Assembly (NCBI GenBank): GCA_007859835.1
Contig: SJPJ01000001.1
Location: 2,589,257 to 2,653,256, forward strand
Length of the DNA stretch: 64,000 nt
DNA from: Novipirellula herctigrandis
GTDB taxonomy: Bacteria; Planctomycetota; Planctomycetia; Pirellulales; Pirellulaceae
Direction: 5' to 3'
Positions 45,563 to 54,613 of the stretch are shown here, piece after piece; the first letter of the stretch is position 1; each line of letters starts with the position of its first letter. Under the pieces are notes generated by a model. It did not search any database, was not told the DNA's origin, and worked only from the letters and a program-made list of their open reading frames with translations. The position numbers and the translations under genes were made by a program.

Positions 45563-46834
45563 ATGCTCACGTTGCCCACCTTCTCGACCGCACGAACCCA
45601 AATTGCTGGTTGCTCGATTTCGGACTTAGTTCGCAAGTATGGTACTCCGCTATACGTTTACGACCAATCGGTGATCGATCAACGAATCGAAGATTTGGCC
45701 GCATTTGATCGCATCCGCTACGCACAAAAAGCATGCAGCAACATTGCGATCCTGGATCGAATGCGTCGCAAGGGAGTTGTCGTCGATGCGGTCAGTGCGG
45801 GCGAAGTTCGCCGCGCAATGATGGCGGGATATTCACCCGACCCCGCCAAACACGAAATCGTCTATACGGCAGATATCTTCGATCATGAATCGCTCGACTT
45901 GGCCGTCGAACATTCGCTGCACGTGAATTGCGGATCGCCCGACATGATCGGCCAACTAGGGGTACGTCGCCCGGGTGCCGAAATCACTCTTCGCATCAAT
46001 CCTGGTTTTGGACACGGGCATAGCCAAAAAACGAATACCGGTGGCGAACAAAGCAAGCACGGTATTTGGCACGAACAAGTAGACGATTGTTTGTTGCGAG
46101 CCGACCATGACGGAATGATGATCACCGGACTTCACATGCACATCGGATCGGGCACCGACTTGGAACACCTCAGTGCGGTTTGCGAATCGATGGAGAAGGT
46201 AGCGATGAAAGTCGGACGAACCCTGCGCACGATCAGCGCCGGTGGCGGCTTGCCTGTTCCCTACAAAAGTGACGAGTCTTATGTGGACCTCGACGAATAC
46301 TTTGCGCTTTGGGACGCAACTCGGAATCGACTGAGTGAAACATTCGGCCATCGAGTGGACTTGGAAATCGAGCCTGGACGTTACTTGAGTGCAGAGAGCG
46401 GTTTTTTGATTGCCGAAGTTCGCAGCATCAAGAAAGTGGGAAAAAATCTTTTTGCTCTCGTTGACGCTGGTTTCAACGACTTGGCTCGACCAGTCATGTA
46501 CGGTTCTCACCACCCCATTTCCGTATGCGGAGCAACAAGCGATGTTTCGAGTCGGGAACCGGTCGAAGTGATTATCGGCGGACCGCTGTGTGAATCAGGC
46601 GACATTTTCACCCAGCGTGAGGGGGGCTTTGTTGAAAGCCGCCCGTTACCGATGCCATTCATTGGCGACTATATCGTGATCGAGAACGCCGGAGCCTACG
46701 GCTTTGTGATGTCGAGTAATTACAACAGCAAAACGCGGGCTCCCGAAGTATTGATTGAAAACGGCCAACCAAAACTCATCCGACAACGAGAAACCTTTGA
46801 CGATTTGGTCCGAGGCGAAGTAATCCCGGATTAG
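45563..46834 (+). CDS. lysA: Diaminopimelate decarboxylase
   Basis: A 423-residue PLP enzyme of the alanine racemase-like decarboxylase fold. The N-terminal barrel holds the Schiff-base lysine in RYAQKACSNIAIL near residue 52, then SAGEVRRA, LRINPGFGHGHSQKTNTGG near 148, HMHIGSGTD near 190 and the glycine loop SAGGGLPVPYK near 228. The C-terminal barrel has IEPGRYL and GGPLCESGDIF near 340, with the family cysteine. It makes L-lysine from meso-diaminopimelate, the last step of lysine synthesis. It follows the KtrA-type gene by 66 bp and may be read through from it. Confidence 0.92.
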   Translation: MLTLPTFSTARTQIAGCSISDLVRKYGTPLYVYDQSVIDQRIEDLAAFDRIRYAQKACSNIAILDRMRRKGVVVDAVSAGEVRRAMMAGYSPDPAKHEIVYTADIFDHESLDLAVEHSLHVNCGSPDMIGQLGVRRPGAEITLRINPGFGHGHSQKTNTGGEQSKHGIWHEQVDDCLLRADHDGMMITGLHMHIGSGTDLEHLSAVCESMEKVAMKVGRTLRTISAGGGLPVPYKSDESYVDLDEYFALWDATRNRLSETFGHRVDLEIEPGRYLSAESGFLIAEVRSIKKVGKNLFALVDAGFNDLARPVMYGSHHPISVCGATSDVSSREPVEVIIGGPLCESGDIFTQREGGFVESRPLPMPFIGDYIVIENAGAYGFVMSSNYNSKTRAPEVLIENGQPKLIRQRETFDDLVRGEVIPD

Positions 46835-46871
46835 GGGACCAAGCTAGTCGCCGACGGATCTGCCACGATTG

Positions 46872-46890
46872 CGTGAAACACTGTTTCACG
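46872..46890. promoter_or_regulatory. Perfect palindrome, possible operator
   Basis: CGTGAAACA C TGTTTCACG is a perfect 19-bp palindrome in the 105-bp gap before the cyclic-nucleotide/ferredoxin fusion gene. A TTGACG hexamer lies at 46902-46907 just behind it. It could bind a dimeric regulator; half-site spacing does not fit the CRP consensus. Confidence 0.5.
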
Positions 46891-46939
46891 ACTTGTTTCT
46901 CTTGACGCTGAAGCCTATTCCTTAGTAACCAAGAGGGCG

Positions 46940-48625
46940 ATGAGCTTAATCACAGGGACCCCCGTGCGCCGGCCCAAACGCTGGGACTATCCGCTGGACG
47001 TGTCGATGACCGACACCGATGTTGCATGGCTGCGCTCACGCGAACCATTCTCTTCGATGGATTCACGTGCTTTTCCTCACGCCGCACTACTCGGTGAGAT
47101 CCTTCGAAATGACTGCCGCCTGTTGCGATGCGAGCCTGGCGAAATCATTACTCGTCAAGGCGACTATGGTGGCAGCGCACTGTTGATTCTTGCCGGCAGT
47201 GTCCGCGTGCTGGTCAACAATCTTCCCGATGAACAACTCTACCGACACTCACAGGCCGCCGAACGGACGTGGCGTCAAAAACTGCATCGGCACTTTTTCA
47301 AACCATCGGCGAGGGAAACTCGACGCCCCGAACAAGTCTCGCTTGCCCATTCAAGCAACGGCACCCCCATTCGACGTGTCGACGATCGCCATGCAATTTT
47401 CCTACAAGATTGTGATGCGGTTCTCGGACAGCGTCAGGGGGTCACCCTCGGCCCACGCGACATGTTCGGCGAAGTCGCGGCGATGTACCGCTTGCCTCGG
47501 TCGGCAACGATCGTTGCCGAAAATGAAGCGACGCTGATCGAAATCCGCTGGCAAGGCCTACGACTGCTGCAGGCGGATGCGTCCTTTTGCGAATCCATTG
47601 AAAAACGCTATCGGGAAAAATGGCTCGCCGTCCATTTGCGAGAATCATCTCTACTGAGCGAGTTGCCCGAGGAAGCAATAGCCCGTTTGGTCAACACAGC
47701 CGAGTTGAATTCGTATGGAAACAAAGAGTGGTATACGGACTATACAACCAGCCGTAATTTCCCGCTCGCGAAACAGATTGCCTCGGAAACGATCATCGCC
47801 GAAGAAGGACACTCGCCGACCGGACTGACGATCATCCGAAATGGTTTCGCGCGAGTAACCGCTGGTCACGGTGACTCGCTGCAAACGTTATCGTACCTGG
47901 GAAAGGGGCAAGCCTTTGGGTTCGATGAACTATGTAACAACTTGCAACCCACCGCCGGATCGTCACCATCGGTTCTGCAGAATTCGCTCCGTGCCGTCGG
48001 ATTTGTCGACACGTTATCCATCCCCGCAGAAGTGTTCGCCGAAGCAGTTCTGCCTCACCTAAAGGCAACACCGAAACCACACGCCCCCACATGCCCGTCA
48101 CATTTGCTAGATTTCGTAGTCGCCAATCGGTTTAACAATGGGCATCGAGCGATGGTCATCGACATGGATCGATGCACCGATTGCAACGACTGTGTCCGTG
48201 CATGTGCAGACATCCACGATGGGAACGCACGCTTCGCTCGCCAAGGCCCCAGCCACGGCCAACTGCAATTCGCCCAAGCCTGCATGCACTGTGCCGATCC
48301 CGTCTGCATGATCGGATGCCCGACCGGTTCGATCGCTCGCGATGAAAGCACCGGCATTGTTCAAATTCACGAACCGATCTGTACGGGATGTGGCGTTTGT
48401 GCCAATGCGTGTCCGTACCAAAACATAAGCATGGTCGTTGTTCGCGAATCGAACGGCGAACCTTACTGCGACCAAGAAACGGGCGATCCTGTTCAAAAAG
48501 CAACCATGTGTGACGGCTGCCACTCGCGCCCCGGGGGACCAGCCTGCGTATCGGCATGCCGAACCAATGCACTAGTCCGAATCGACCTGACAGAACCCTC
48601 ACCGCTCGATTCGCTGATGCGATAA
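46940..48625 (+). CDS. Fusion of two cyclic-nucleotide-binding domains with a four-cluster ferredoxin
   Basis: A 561-residue cytosolic-looking protein. A first cyclic-nucleotide-binding domain covers about residues 35-230, interrupted by an insert near 92-160; its phosphate-binding cassette FGEVAAMYRLPRSATIVAE keeps the Glu and Arg of true binders. A second domain, about 235-385, has a degenerate cassette (FGFDELCNNLQP). Residues about 410-550 have sixteen cysteines in four sets: CTDCNDCVRAC, CMHCADPVCMIGC, CTGCGVCANAC and CDGCHSRPGGPACVSAC, as in DmsB/HybA-type electron-transfer subunits. ATG 46940 has AGAGGG directly upstream. It may gate electron flow by a nucleotide signal. No catalytic partner subunit is adjacent; the next gene is a kinase. 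Confidence 0.88.
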   Translation: MSLITGTPVRRPKRWDYPLDVSMTDTDVAWLRSREPFSSMDSRAFPHAALLGEILRNDCRLLRCEPGEIITRQGDYGGSALLILAGSVRVLVNNLPDEQLYRHSQAAERTWRQKLHRHFFKPSARETRRPEQVSLAHSSNGTPIRRVDDRHAIFLQDCDAVLGQRQGVTLGPRDMFGEVAAMYRLPRSATIVAENEATLIEIRWQGLRLLQADASFCESIEKRYREKWLAVHLRESSLLSELPEEAIARLVNTAELNSYGNKEWYTDYTTSRNFPLAKQIASETIIAEEGHSPTGLTIIRNGFARVTAGHGDSLQTLSYLGKGQAFGFDELCNNLQPTAGSSPSVLQNSLRAVGFVDTLSIPAEVFAEAVLPHLKATPKPHAPTCPSHLLDFVVANRFNNGHRAMVIDMDRCTDCNDCVRACADIHDGNARFARQGPSHGQLQFAQACMHCADPVCMIGCPTGSIARDESTGIVQIHEPICTGCGVCANACPYQNISMVVVRESNGEPYCDQETGDPVQKATMCDGCHSRPGGPACVSACRTNALVRIDLTEPSPLDSLMR

Positions 48626-48769
48626 TTCACCGATTTGGCCTCTCTTTTTGCCTGTTGCCAACCACTTCCGTTTGAATCAATCTGGTACATTCGTTTCAGG
48701 CATTCTTCGGTGCATCCCCCCGACTTCTCATCTTTCGATCCAACTCGCGGTCTTTTCCCGGTTCTTATT

Positions 48770-51565
48770 ATGGCGAAAATCACTTGTCCACTTTGCAGTC
48801 ATGCTCACACCATCAAGACGGTTAAGTACGGCAAATTCACGCTCAAGTGCTCCAAGTGCAAAGAACCGTTCTTACTTGTCGTTGATCAACATGAAGAAAA
48901 ACCTCGCTTACGAGTCGGCAAAATCAAGCCGCTATCGACAGCACAAAACACAGCAAATAAGCAACCTGTAACAAGACCCCCGGAAACGATCCAAGCAGAG
49001 AAAGTCACCGCAGCGGAAGAGACAATCGACCAGACCGCTTCGCCATCGGGTGATGTGGAGGAAACACAAGGCGAAGAATTTTCGGTCGACAAAACACCGG
49101 TTGTTCGTTGTGGCTCGGGTCTATCAGGCGCGGGGCTTTCAGACGCGGGCAAATCAAGCTCGGGACGAACCGGCACGAAAGGCAATCAAACTGATGCAAC
49201 CCTTGATGCGTCCCCAGAAAATCGATCGGGCGTCTCGTCCGATGACTCATCATTTTCACCGTCCAGTCGCATTGGTGGTTATCGTGTCGTCCAACCTCTT
49301 GGCTCCGGTGGAATGGGAGCGGTGTATCTCGCGAAACAAATTTCGCTCGATCGCGATGTGGCACTAAAAACCATTCAAGCTCAATGGGCATCGAACCCAC
49401 GCGTGATCGCACGGTTTATTCGCGAAGCTTATGCGGCAGCCCAATTAACTCATCACAACGTCACCCAAATCTATGACCTCGGCAGCGAACGTGGTGTCAA
49501 TTTCTTTAGCATGGAATTAGTGGATGGTGGATCACTCGACGATCTGCTGAAAGTTAAAAAACGCATTGAGCCGAACCAAGCGGCAGTGATGATTGTTCAA
49601 GCGGCACGAGGGCTCAAATTCGCCCACGACCACGGGATGGTACATCGAGATATCAAGCCGGCAAACTTGATGATCACCGAAGACGGCATCATCAAAATTT
49701 GCGATCTTGGCTTAGTGAAAACGCCGGAGTACCACGAGGACGAAGCGACTTCGAAAGAAGACCGAAACATACTGCTCTCATCCGCCCGATCGCATGTTAC
49801 CGGGATGGGATCGACAATGGGAACGCCGGCTTATATGTCACCGGAACAAGCCAACGATGCTTCCCAGGTTGACCAACGTTCGGATATCTATTCGCTTGGT
49901 TGCACGTTCTATGCACTGATCACAGGAACGCCCCCCCAAAGTGACGGCACCGCGGAAGAGATCATAACGAAACGACGCACGGTTCCCGTTGAGCCCATCC
50001 ACACGGTCGCAAAGGATGTGCCAGATGAATTGGCAACCATCATCCAGCGAATGACCGCTCACGAGCCTGCCGACCGGTACCAAGACCTTGCTGAGTGCAT
50101 CGTTGATTTAGAACAATTTATTGGAACGAATTCCGATGGCCTCGATAAGAGTGAGAAACTCGAATTGGCGGAGCAGTTCAACTCGATTGCCAAACAGTAT
50201 GCCGGGTTGCCGAAAACCAAATTCACAAAATTGGGCCTGCCAGGTTTTGCCATTGTCTGTGCCGGGTTGTTTATCGCTAGTTTTTTTGTGAGTTGGAAAA
50301 TCGCGATCGCAGTAGCCCTGTTTGGAATTTGCACCCCGTGCTTCGCCAGCGGGTTGTCGGCGTGGAGCGGCAATGAAACGCCGATCGGCAGCCGACTTCG
50401 TTCACTGCTATTGACTAGCCGAATCACCGATTGGATCGCATGGGGATTTGGCTTACTCTTTTTGATTCTGATCACGTTTGTCCTAGGATTGGCGATCCAC
50501 GGATTGGTGGCGATCGTGCTAGCGGTGATCGTTGCATCGGCCTATCACTTCGGGCTTGAGCAAGCCGCGAAAAAAGAACGAGAACCGCTGCTAGACCAGG
50601 CCAATAAACTGCTTCGACAAATGCGTTTCGGTGGCATGGAAGAAGAGTCGCTTCGCCGTTTTGTCACCGAGTCAACGGTGCCGTATTGGCGAAATCTATA
50701 CGAAGGCTTGTTCGGTTATGACGAGATGCGAGACGCACAAAAGGCGGCCTCGACGTCTAACCAATCCGGCGGCAAACATAGCCTCACCATTCGCGACCGA
50801 GTCGTTGATCGATTGGATACGAAACTGACCGTGAACCAGAAAGAACATACGCAAGATGTCTTGGCAGAAGTGGAACGTCAATGTCTCGTCGCCCAAGGGA
50901 TGAGTCAAGCCGAAGCCAGAGACCAAGCCATCGCTAGAGCAACGTCGTTGGTCGATGCTGCAAACGAGATTAAGATTGAGTTGCCAGGTGAAACAGCGGA
51001 ACAAAAACGGAATCGAATCAAAGCGATGATGGCCGATGCGCGAACCAACAACCGAAAGCCGGATGTTTCCCTCGCACGACGAACAAGCGAACGTTTAGCC
51101 GGACTGCTGCTCGGCGGAACCGTCCGTTTTGCAATTGGCTGCACGATGGTTGCATTGTGCGGACTTTGGATGCGAGAAAACCACTTGCTCGATGCGGAAT
51201 CGCTCGACCAAGCCAAAGTGGCAGCCACAAGCTTGTCGGATCAAGTATCCGATCCTTCGCAAGCAGCCATGGCGGTCGCTTCGAGACTCAGCGAAACGAG
51301 TCCGTTAAGTCTGCCTGTCATTGGAATGCTATTTGATTCCTTCGCCCCCGGTTTGATCGGATTGTTGGTTCTTGGTAGCAGCTTGGTTTACGGATGGAAA
51401 TACAGTCTATTCGCGATTCCCGCGGCGGTGATTGCATTGCTCGGTCCATCGTTGGGTGTCCCCTCGCTCGGAGTCGCCCACGGTGCCGCGTGGATCAGTG
51501 CTGCTATCTCGTTTGCGATCTTGATTGTGGGACTGATTTTGGGTCGGACGAAAGAAGCGGTATGA
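48770..51565 (+). CDS. Ser/Thr protein kinase with zinc-ribbon start and membrane segments
   Basis: A 931-residue PknB-like kinase. The first 40 residues are a zinc ribbon (ITCPLCSHAHTIK then LKCSKCKEPF). A Ser/Thr-rich linker leads to the kinase at about 165-440: LGSGGMGAVYLAKQ, VALKTIQ, catalytic MVHRDIKPANLMIT, metal-binding CDLGLVK (DLG for DFG), and GTPAYMSPEQ. Hydrophobic helices follow near 485-520 and 545-590 and again near the C terminus, with a SHOCT/2TM-like charged helical part between. I chose ATG 48770 because it opens the zinc ribbon; the longer frame upstream is not. It is 144 bp after the cyclic-nucleotide/ferredoxin gene. Target unknown. Confidence 0.92.
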   Translation: MAKITCPLCSHAHTIKTVKYGKFTLKCSKCKEPFLLVVDQHEEKPRLRVGKIKPLSTAQNTANKQPVTRPPETIQAEKVTAAEETIDQTASPSGDVEETQGEEFSVDKTPVVRCGSGLSGAGLSDAGKSSSGRTGTKGNQTDATLDASPENRSGVSSDDSSFSPSSRIGGYRVVQPLGSGGMGAVYLAKQISLDRDVALKTIQAQWASNPRVIARFIREAYAAAQLTHHNVTQIYDLGSERGVNFFSMELVDGGSLDDLLKVKKRIEPNQAAVMIVQAARGLKFAHDHGMVHRDIKPANLMITEDGIIKICDLGLVKTPEYHEDEATSKEDRNILLSSARSHVTGMGSTMGTPAYMSPEQANDASQVDQRSDIYSLGCTFYALITGTPPQSDGTAEEIITKRRTVPVEPIHTVAKDVPDELATIIQRMTAHEPADRYQDLAECIVDLEQFIGTNSDGLDKSEKLELAEQFNSIAKQYAGLPKTKFTKLGLPGFAIVCAGLFIASFFVSWKIAIAVALFGICTPCFASGLSAWSGNETPIGSRLRSLLLTSRITDWIAWGFGLLFLILITFVLGLAIHGLVAIVLAVIVASAYHFGLEQAAKKEREPLLDQANKLLRQMRFGGMEEESLRRFVTESTVPYWRNLYEGLFGYDEMRDAQKAASTSNQSGGKHSLTIRDRVVDRLDTKLTVNQKEHTQDVLAEVERQCLVAQGMSQAEARDQAIARATSLVDAANEIKIELPGETAEQKRNRIKAMMADARTNNRKPDVSLARRTSERLAGLLLGGTVRFAIGCTMVALCGLWMRENHLLDAESLDQAKVAATSLSDQVSDPSQAAMAVASRLSETSPLSLPVIGMLFDSFAPGLIGLLVLGSSLVYGWKYSLFAIPAAVIALLGPSLGVPSLGVAHGAAWISAAISFAILIVGLILGRTKEAV

Positions 51566-51756
51566 CGTGATGGCGAAAATGGCACTCGCGGCGCAAAGGG
51601 CCTATCGAAAAGGGAAGTGCGGTCGCTGATGCATCAACGGATCAGTACCTTAAATGATATGCTTGAATTTTTGCCGACAATCTGCTGGTTGGCTCCAAAT
51701 CCCTACCGCGGCTGATAAAAACGAAACCGCTCCTTGTGATTTGGCCCTGCCGAAAA

Positions 51757-52641
51757 TTACCCTGATACTTTTTCACTACCGTAGGGTCGCGTGCTAATCA
51801 CGCCTTCTTCGGGGCTACTGGCGCTGCCGTAAAGCTTCTTTGGAATCCGGCCAGCCAAGTAGGATTGTCGCCCTGCGATCGCCGCATGTTTCATTGCCGT
51901 CGCCATTCGAACGGGCTCACGTGCGTAAGCGATCGCTGTGTTAAGCAGCACTCCATCGGCCCCAAGTTCAAACGCAACACTCACGTCACTCGCACTACCA
52001 ACCCCTGCATCGACGATCACGGGGTAATCGGGATCGTCTTCTTTGAGGTATTCCATGATGATTCGGAAGCTATTGGGATTTAACATCCCTTGACCACTAC
52101 CGATCGGGCTGCCCGCGGGCATCACACTTGTTGCGCCAGCCGCCTTGAGTCGCTGGGCCGTGACGGGGCAATCGTTGGTATAGCAGAGGACCTTGAAACC
52201 TTCGGCAGTAAGTTCTTTGCAGGCAGTGATCGTTTCCACAGGATCAGGCAACAATGTCTTACTATCACCAAGCACTTCGAGCTTGACCCAATCGGAACCA
52301 GGGTTACCAAGTGTTCGCAAAATTTCGCGGCCCAATTTGGCGGTACGAATCGCATCATCGGCCGTGAAGCAGCCCGCGGTATTGGGGAGCAACACGTAAC
52401 GATCAAGATCGATAAAGTCGAGGATGTTTTGGCCGAGGCGGTCATAAAGCCTTTCACGGCGAACAGCCACCGTCACGCACCCGCTTCCGGAAGCGTCGAG
52501 CGAATCACGCATTTGTTCCATCGTGTCATAGCGCCCCGTTCCAACGAAAAGACGACTGGAAAAAGAATGCCCGCCAACCACAAGAGGGCTATCGGCGGCT
52601 GGATCGGTAGGGATTTCGTTTTCAGATGCTGGTGTCGACAC
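51757..52641 (-). CDS. thiG: Thiazole synthase ThiG
   Basis: A 294-residue TIM-barrel enzyme making the thiazole phosphate of thiamin from DXP, glycine imine and ThiS thiocarboxylate. Signatures are [47 protein letters not shown], the Schiff-base lysine in [21 protein letters not shown]-type [16 protein letters not shown] near 195, and [13 protein letters not shown]. There is no ATG before the fold, so I chose GTG 52641 (VSTPASENE); a TTG at 52722 would add 27 non-typical residues. ThiS and other thi genes are not nearby. No TPP riboswitch was seen upstream. Confidence 0.93.
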   Translation of the reverse strand: MSTPASENEIPTDPAADSPLVVGGHSFSSRLFVGTGRYDTMEQMRDSLDASGSGCVTVAVRRERLYDRLGQNILDFIDLDRYVLLPNTAGCFTADDAIRTAKLGREILRTLGNPGSDWVKLEVLGDSKTLLPDPVETITACKELTAEGFKVLCYTNDCPVTAQRLKAAGATSVMPAGSPIGSGQGMLNPNSFRIIMEYLKEDDPDYPVIVDAGVGSASDVSVAFELGADGVLLNTAIAYAREPVRMATAMKHAAIAGRQSYLAGRIPKKLYGSASSPEEGVISTRPYGSEKVSG

Positions 52642-52848
52642 GTGACAAGTCTGGGGTTTCAAAGGTAGCGGAAAAATCGCGTCAGCGAAGAGCTGACCCA
52701 ACCCAGAGAATACCAGATTCAAGGACGATTCAGAAAGAGGCGGGTTTACCTCCCGTCCATTTTGAGTATACCCGCACTCACGCGAACTTTAGGTTTTGTG
52801 CGACAATTTTGCTTTCGAGCAGTCACCGGATTTTGCGGAAATTTCGCA

Positions 52849-53988
52849 CTAGGAGGTCAAAGCCATTTCAACGACTTCGATCACGTCACGACCCGCTTTT
52901 CGTCGTGCCCATTGTTTTAGCTCGAACTGAGCGGCCCAAGCCGTATGGCAAACCTTCGCCCATAAGCGTGGTGCGACGATCCGCAATTCTAACAATCGTG
53001 TGGGTTCGGCACCAATCCGTTGCTTATAGGGCTCATCGCCTCGCAAAAATTCCACGCCTGTCATTCGATGGTCGTGAGCAAACTTGAGACTTAATGCCGT
53101 TAGCACGCGACCTGGTTCATGTTTCGATGCATCAATATCGTAGCCAGTGCTATACACATACATGCAGCCATTGCCCCCCATAAAGTTCAATGTGCTACCA
53201 ATTGATTTCCCGTCGAGTTGCAGTTCTAGCAAATGCAATCGATCGCGGTCGCACATGTCACGGGCCACATCATGCACAAAGTCACGCAGTCGCTCGTCAG
53301 AGTAGGTCCCAGGTTCCCCAACCGTGTTCCAACGTCGTTGGTGTAATTCGATCAAACCATCTAAGCACTCCGTCACTTGGTCGTGCGACGTTGCAACATG
53401 CACTTCAAGTCCATCGATTGTTCCAACTCGTTTCGAGAGTTCACTGTACTTTCGACGGGTTCGCCGACTCAGGCTGCCGAGCCAATCTTCCCATGTATCA
53501 TGGCATTGAAACAGCCATGTATGCATACGTGATTGAGCATGAACAATCGCACCACCCGATCTCAATACCGATGCAAAATGTTTCATCACGACGTCCTCTT
53601 CGCTGACACCACCAATCTCGATTGTCTCCCAATCGTTCGACTTACTATTGGCTTCGCGAATCAGAAACGAGGCCATCGATTCAGCAATGGCTTTAGCATC
53701 TTCGGGCTTAGCAAGCACCGACACAAAATCGCCGCAAACATTGTTGTCACCAAGAATGCGAAGCGTTTTGGGCGACGTGGCCTTGCGATAGAATGGCATT
53801 AAGCCGCAAACATCACCTTGCGAATCCCGAGCAACCAAGACGTACGGCTCTTGGCCATCGGCAAACTGTTTCCACCAAGCATGTAGCCAAGACGTTTCCC
53901 GAAAGGGGATGCCTTGGGCAAGCAAATTCCACTTGTCGCGGTCCTCCAAGAGCTCTTCGATATTGCAGAACCGTTCGACGCGATACAT
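52849..53988 (-). CDS. GNAT-superfamily acyltransferase, CelD/BcsL-like
   Basis: A 379-residue protein of the acetyltransferase_6/CelD type, with two GNAT folds. The N-terminal half has WNLLAQGIPFRETSWLHAWW near residue 20 and PYVLVARDSQGDVCGLMPFY near 48-67. The C-terminal half includes LGSLSRRTRRKYSELSKRVG near 170 and a barrel core LHLLELQLDGKSIGSTLNFM followed by YSTGYD near 270. Homologues act in exopolysaccharide or cellulose-related gene sets or transfer acyl groups to sugars. The gene is alone on its strand, with a divergent 625-bp gap to the polysaccharide cluster. Confidence 0.85.
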   Translation of the reverse strand: MYRVERFCNIEELLEDRDKWNLLAQGIPFRETSWLHAWWKQFADGQEPYVLVARDSQGDVCGLMPFYRKATSPKTLRILGDNNVCGDFVSVLAKPEDAKAIAESMASFLIREANSKSNDWETIEIGGVSEEDVVMKHFASVLRSGGAIVHAQSRMHTWLFQCHDTWEDWLGSLSRRTRRKYSELSKRVGTIDGLEVHVATSHDQVTECLDGLIELHQRRWNTVGEPGTYSDERLRDFVHDVARDMCDRDRLHLLELQLDGKSIGSTLNFMGGNGCMYVYSTGYDIDASKHEPGRVLTALSLKFAHDHRMTGVEFLRGDEPYKQRIGAEPTRLLELRIVAPRLWAKVCHTAWAAQFELKQWARRKAGRDVIEVVEMALTS

Positions 53989-54613
53989 GTTGTGACCAGA
54001 AAACAGAGTTCGATGGAAGTCAGAGTTCGATGAAAGTGTTCATCTGAAAACCTAGCCCTCTCAATAACCCGAACACGGCACGATCGCAGCAAATCACACA
54101 CAATGACCGCCCGGTTGAGTCACGCAAGTTGTACAATCGGCGTATTCGGAACCCCTTTTCGGGGTTAGCCACCAAGCAGGTCAATTCCGTTACAATAAGA
54201 CGCACTCAAGCGTTGGTTTGGTGGCGACTCGATGAATCGATCGGCCATGCAAAAGTCAACGGAGAGTATGACACTTTTACGATTCACCCAAAGGAGCATA
54301 CTAACCTCACCAAGAGGCATTCCGGGCCTCACCAAGAGGCATTCCGGGCCTCACCAAGAGGCATTCCGGGCCTTGCCAAGAGGCATTCTCAGGAAACGAG
54401 GACTGCAAACTTCTGTGTTTAAGGAGTAACAGGCGTTCGAGATATCGCCCACCGAAATTACTTCACTGATCCAAATACGAAATCGTCACTTCGCATAGGC
54501 TAAGAAGCGATTGTCCCATCACTCCGGATCCCCCAAAGGGCTGAAGTACCTTCGAAAGAATCCCACCAAAGTCACGATTGACAACACAACCTCCCAAATA
54601 CTCAAACAACACC
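53989..54613. other. Divergent intergenic region with minisatellite, 625 bp
   Basis: It separates the GNAT gene (minus) from the GH2-like gene (plus) and contains the 22-bp repeat array at 54309-54388. An open frame of about 97 codons across the repeat looks like chance. Promoters of both flanking genes must lie here but I cannot point to clear boxes. Confidence 0.6.
54309..54388. repeat. 22-bp tandem repeat, about 3.6 units
   Basis: Units at 54309-54330 and 54331-54352 are identical (ACCAAGAGGCATTCCGGGCC plus TC), the third at 54353-54374 differs by its last base, and a partial fourth runs to 54388. The unit length is not a multiple of three, so it is not a protein repeat. Confidence 0.93.

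Noticed and set aside
52642-52848. TPP riboswitch upstream of thiG
   Set aside because: No CUGAGA-type core or matching helices seen on the minus strand.
54309-54388. CRISPR array
   Set aside because: Units are directly adjacent without spacers and no cas gene is present.
54129-54422. Open frame of 97 codons through the 22-bp repeat
   Set aside because: The repeat length is not a multiple of three, so repeats are read in different frames; no protein-like pattern is seen.
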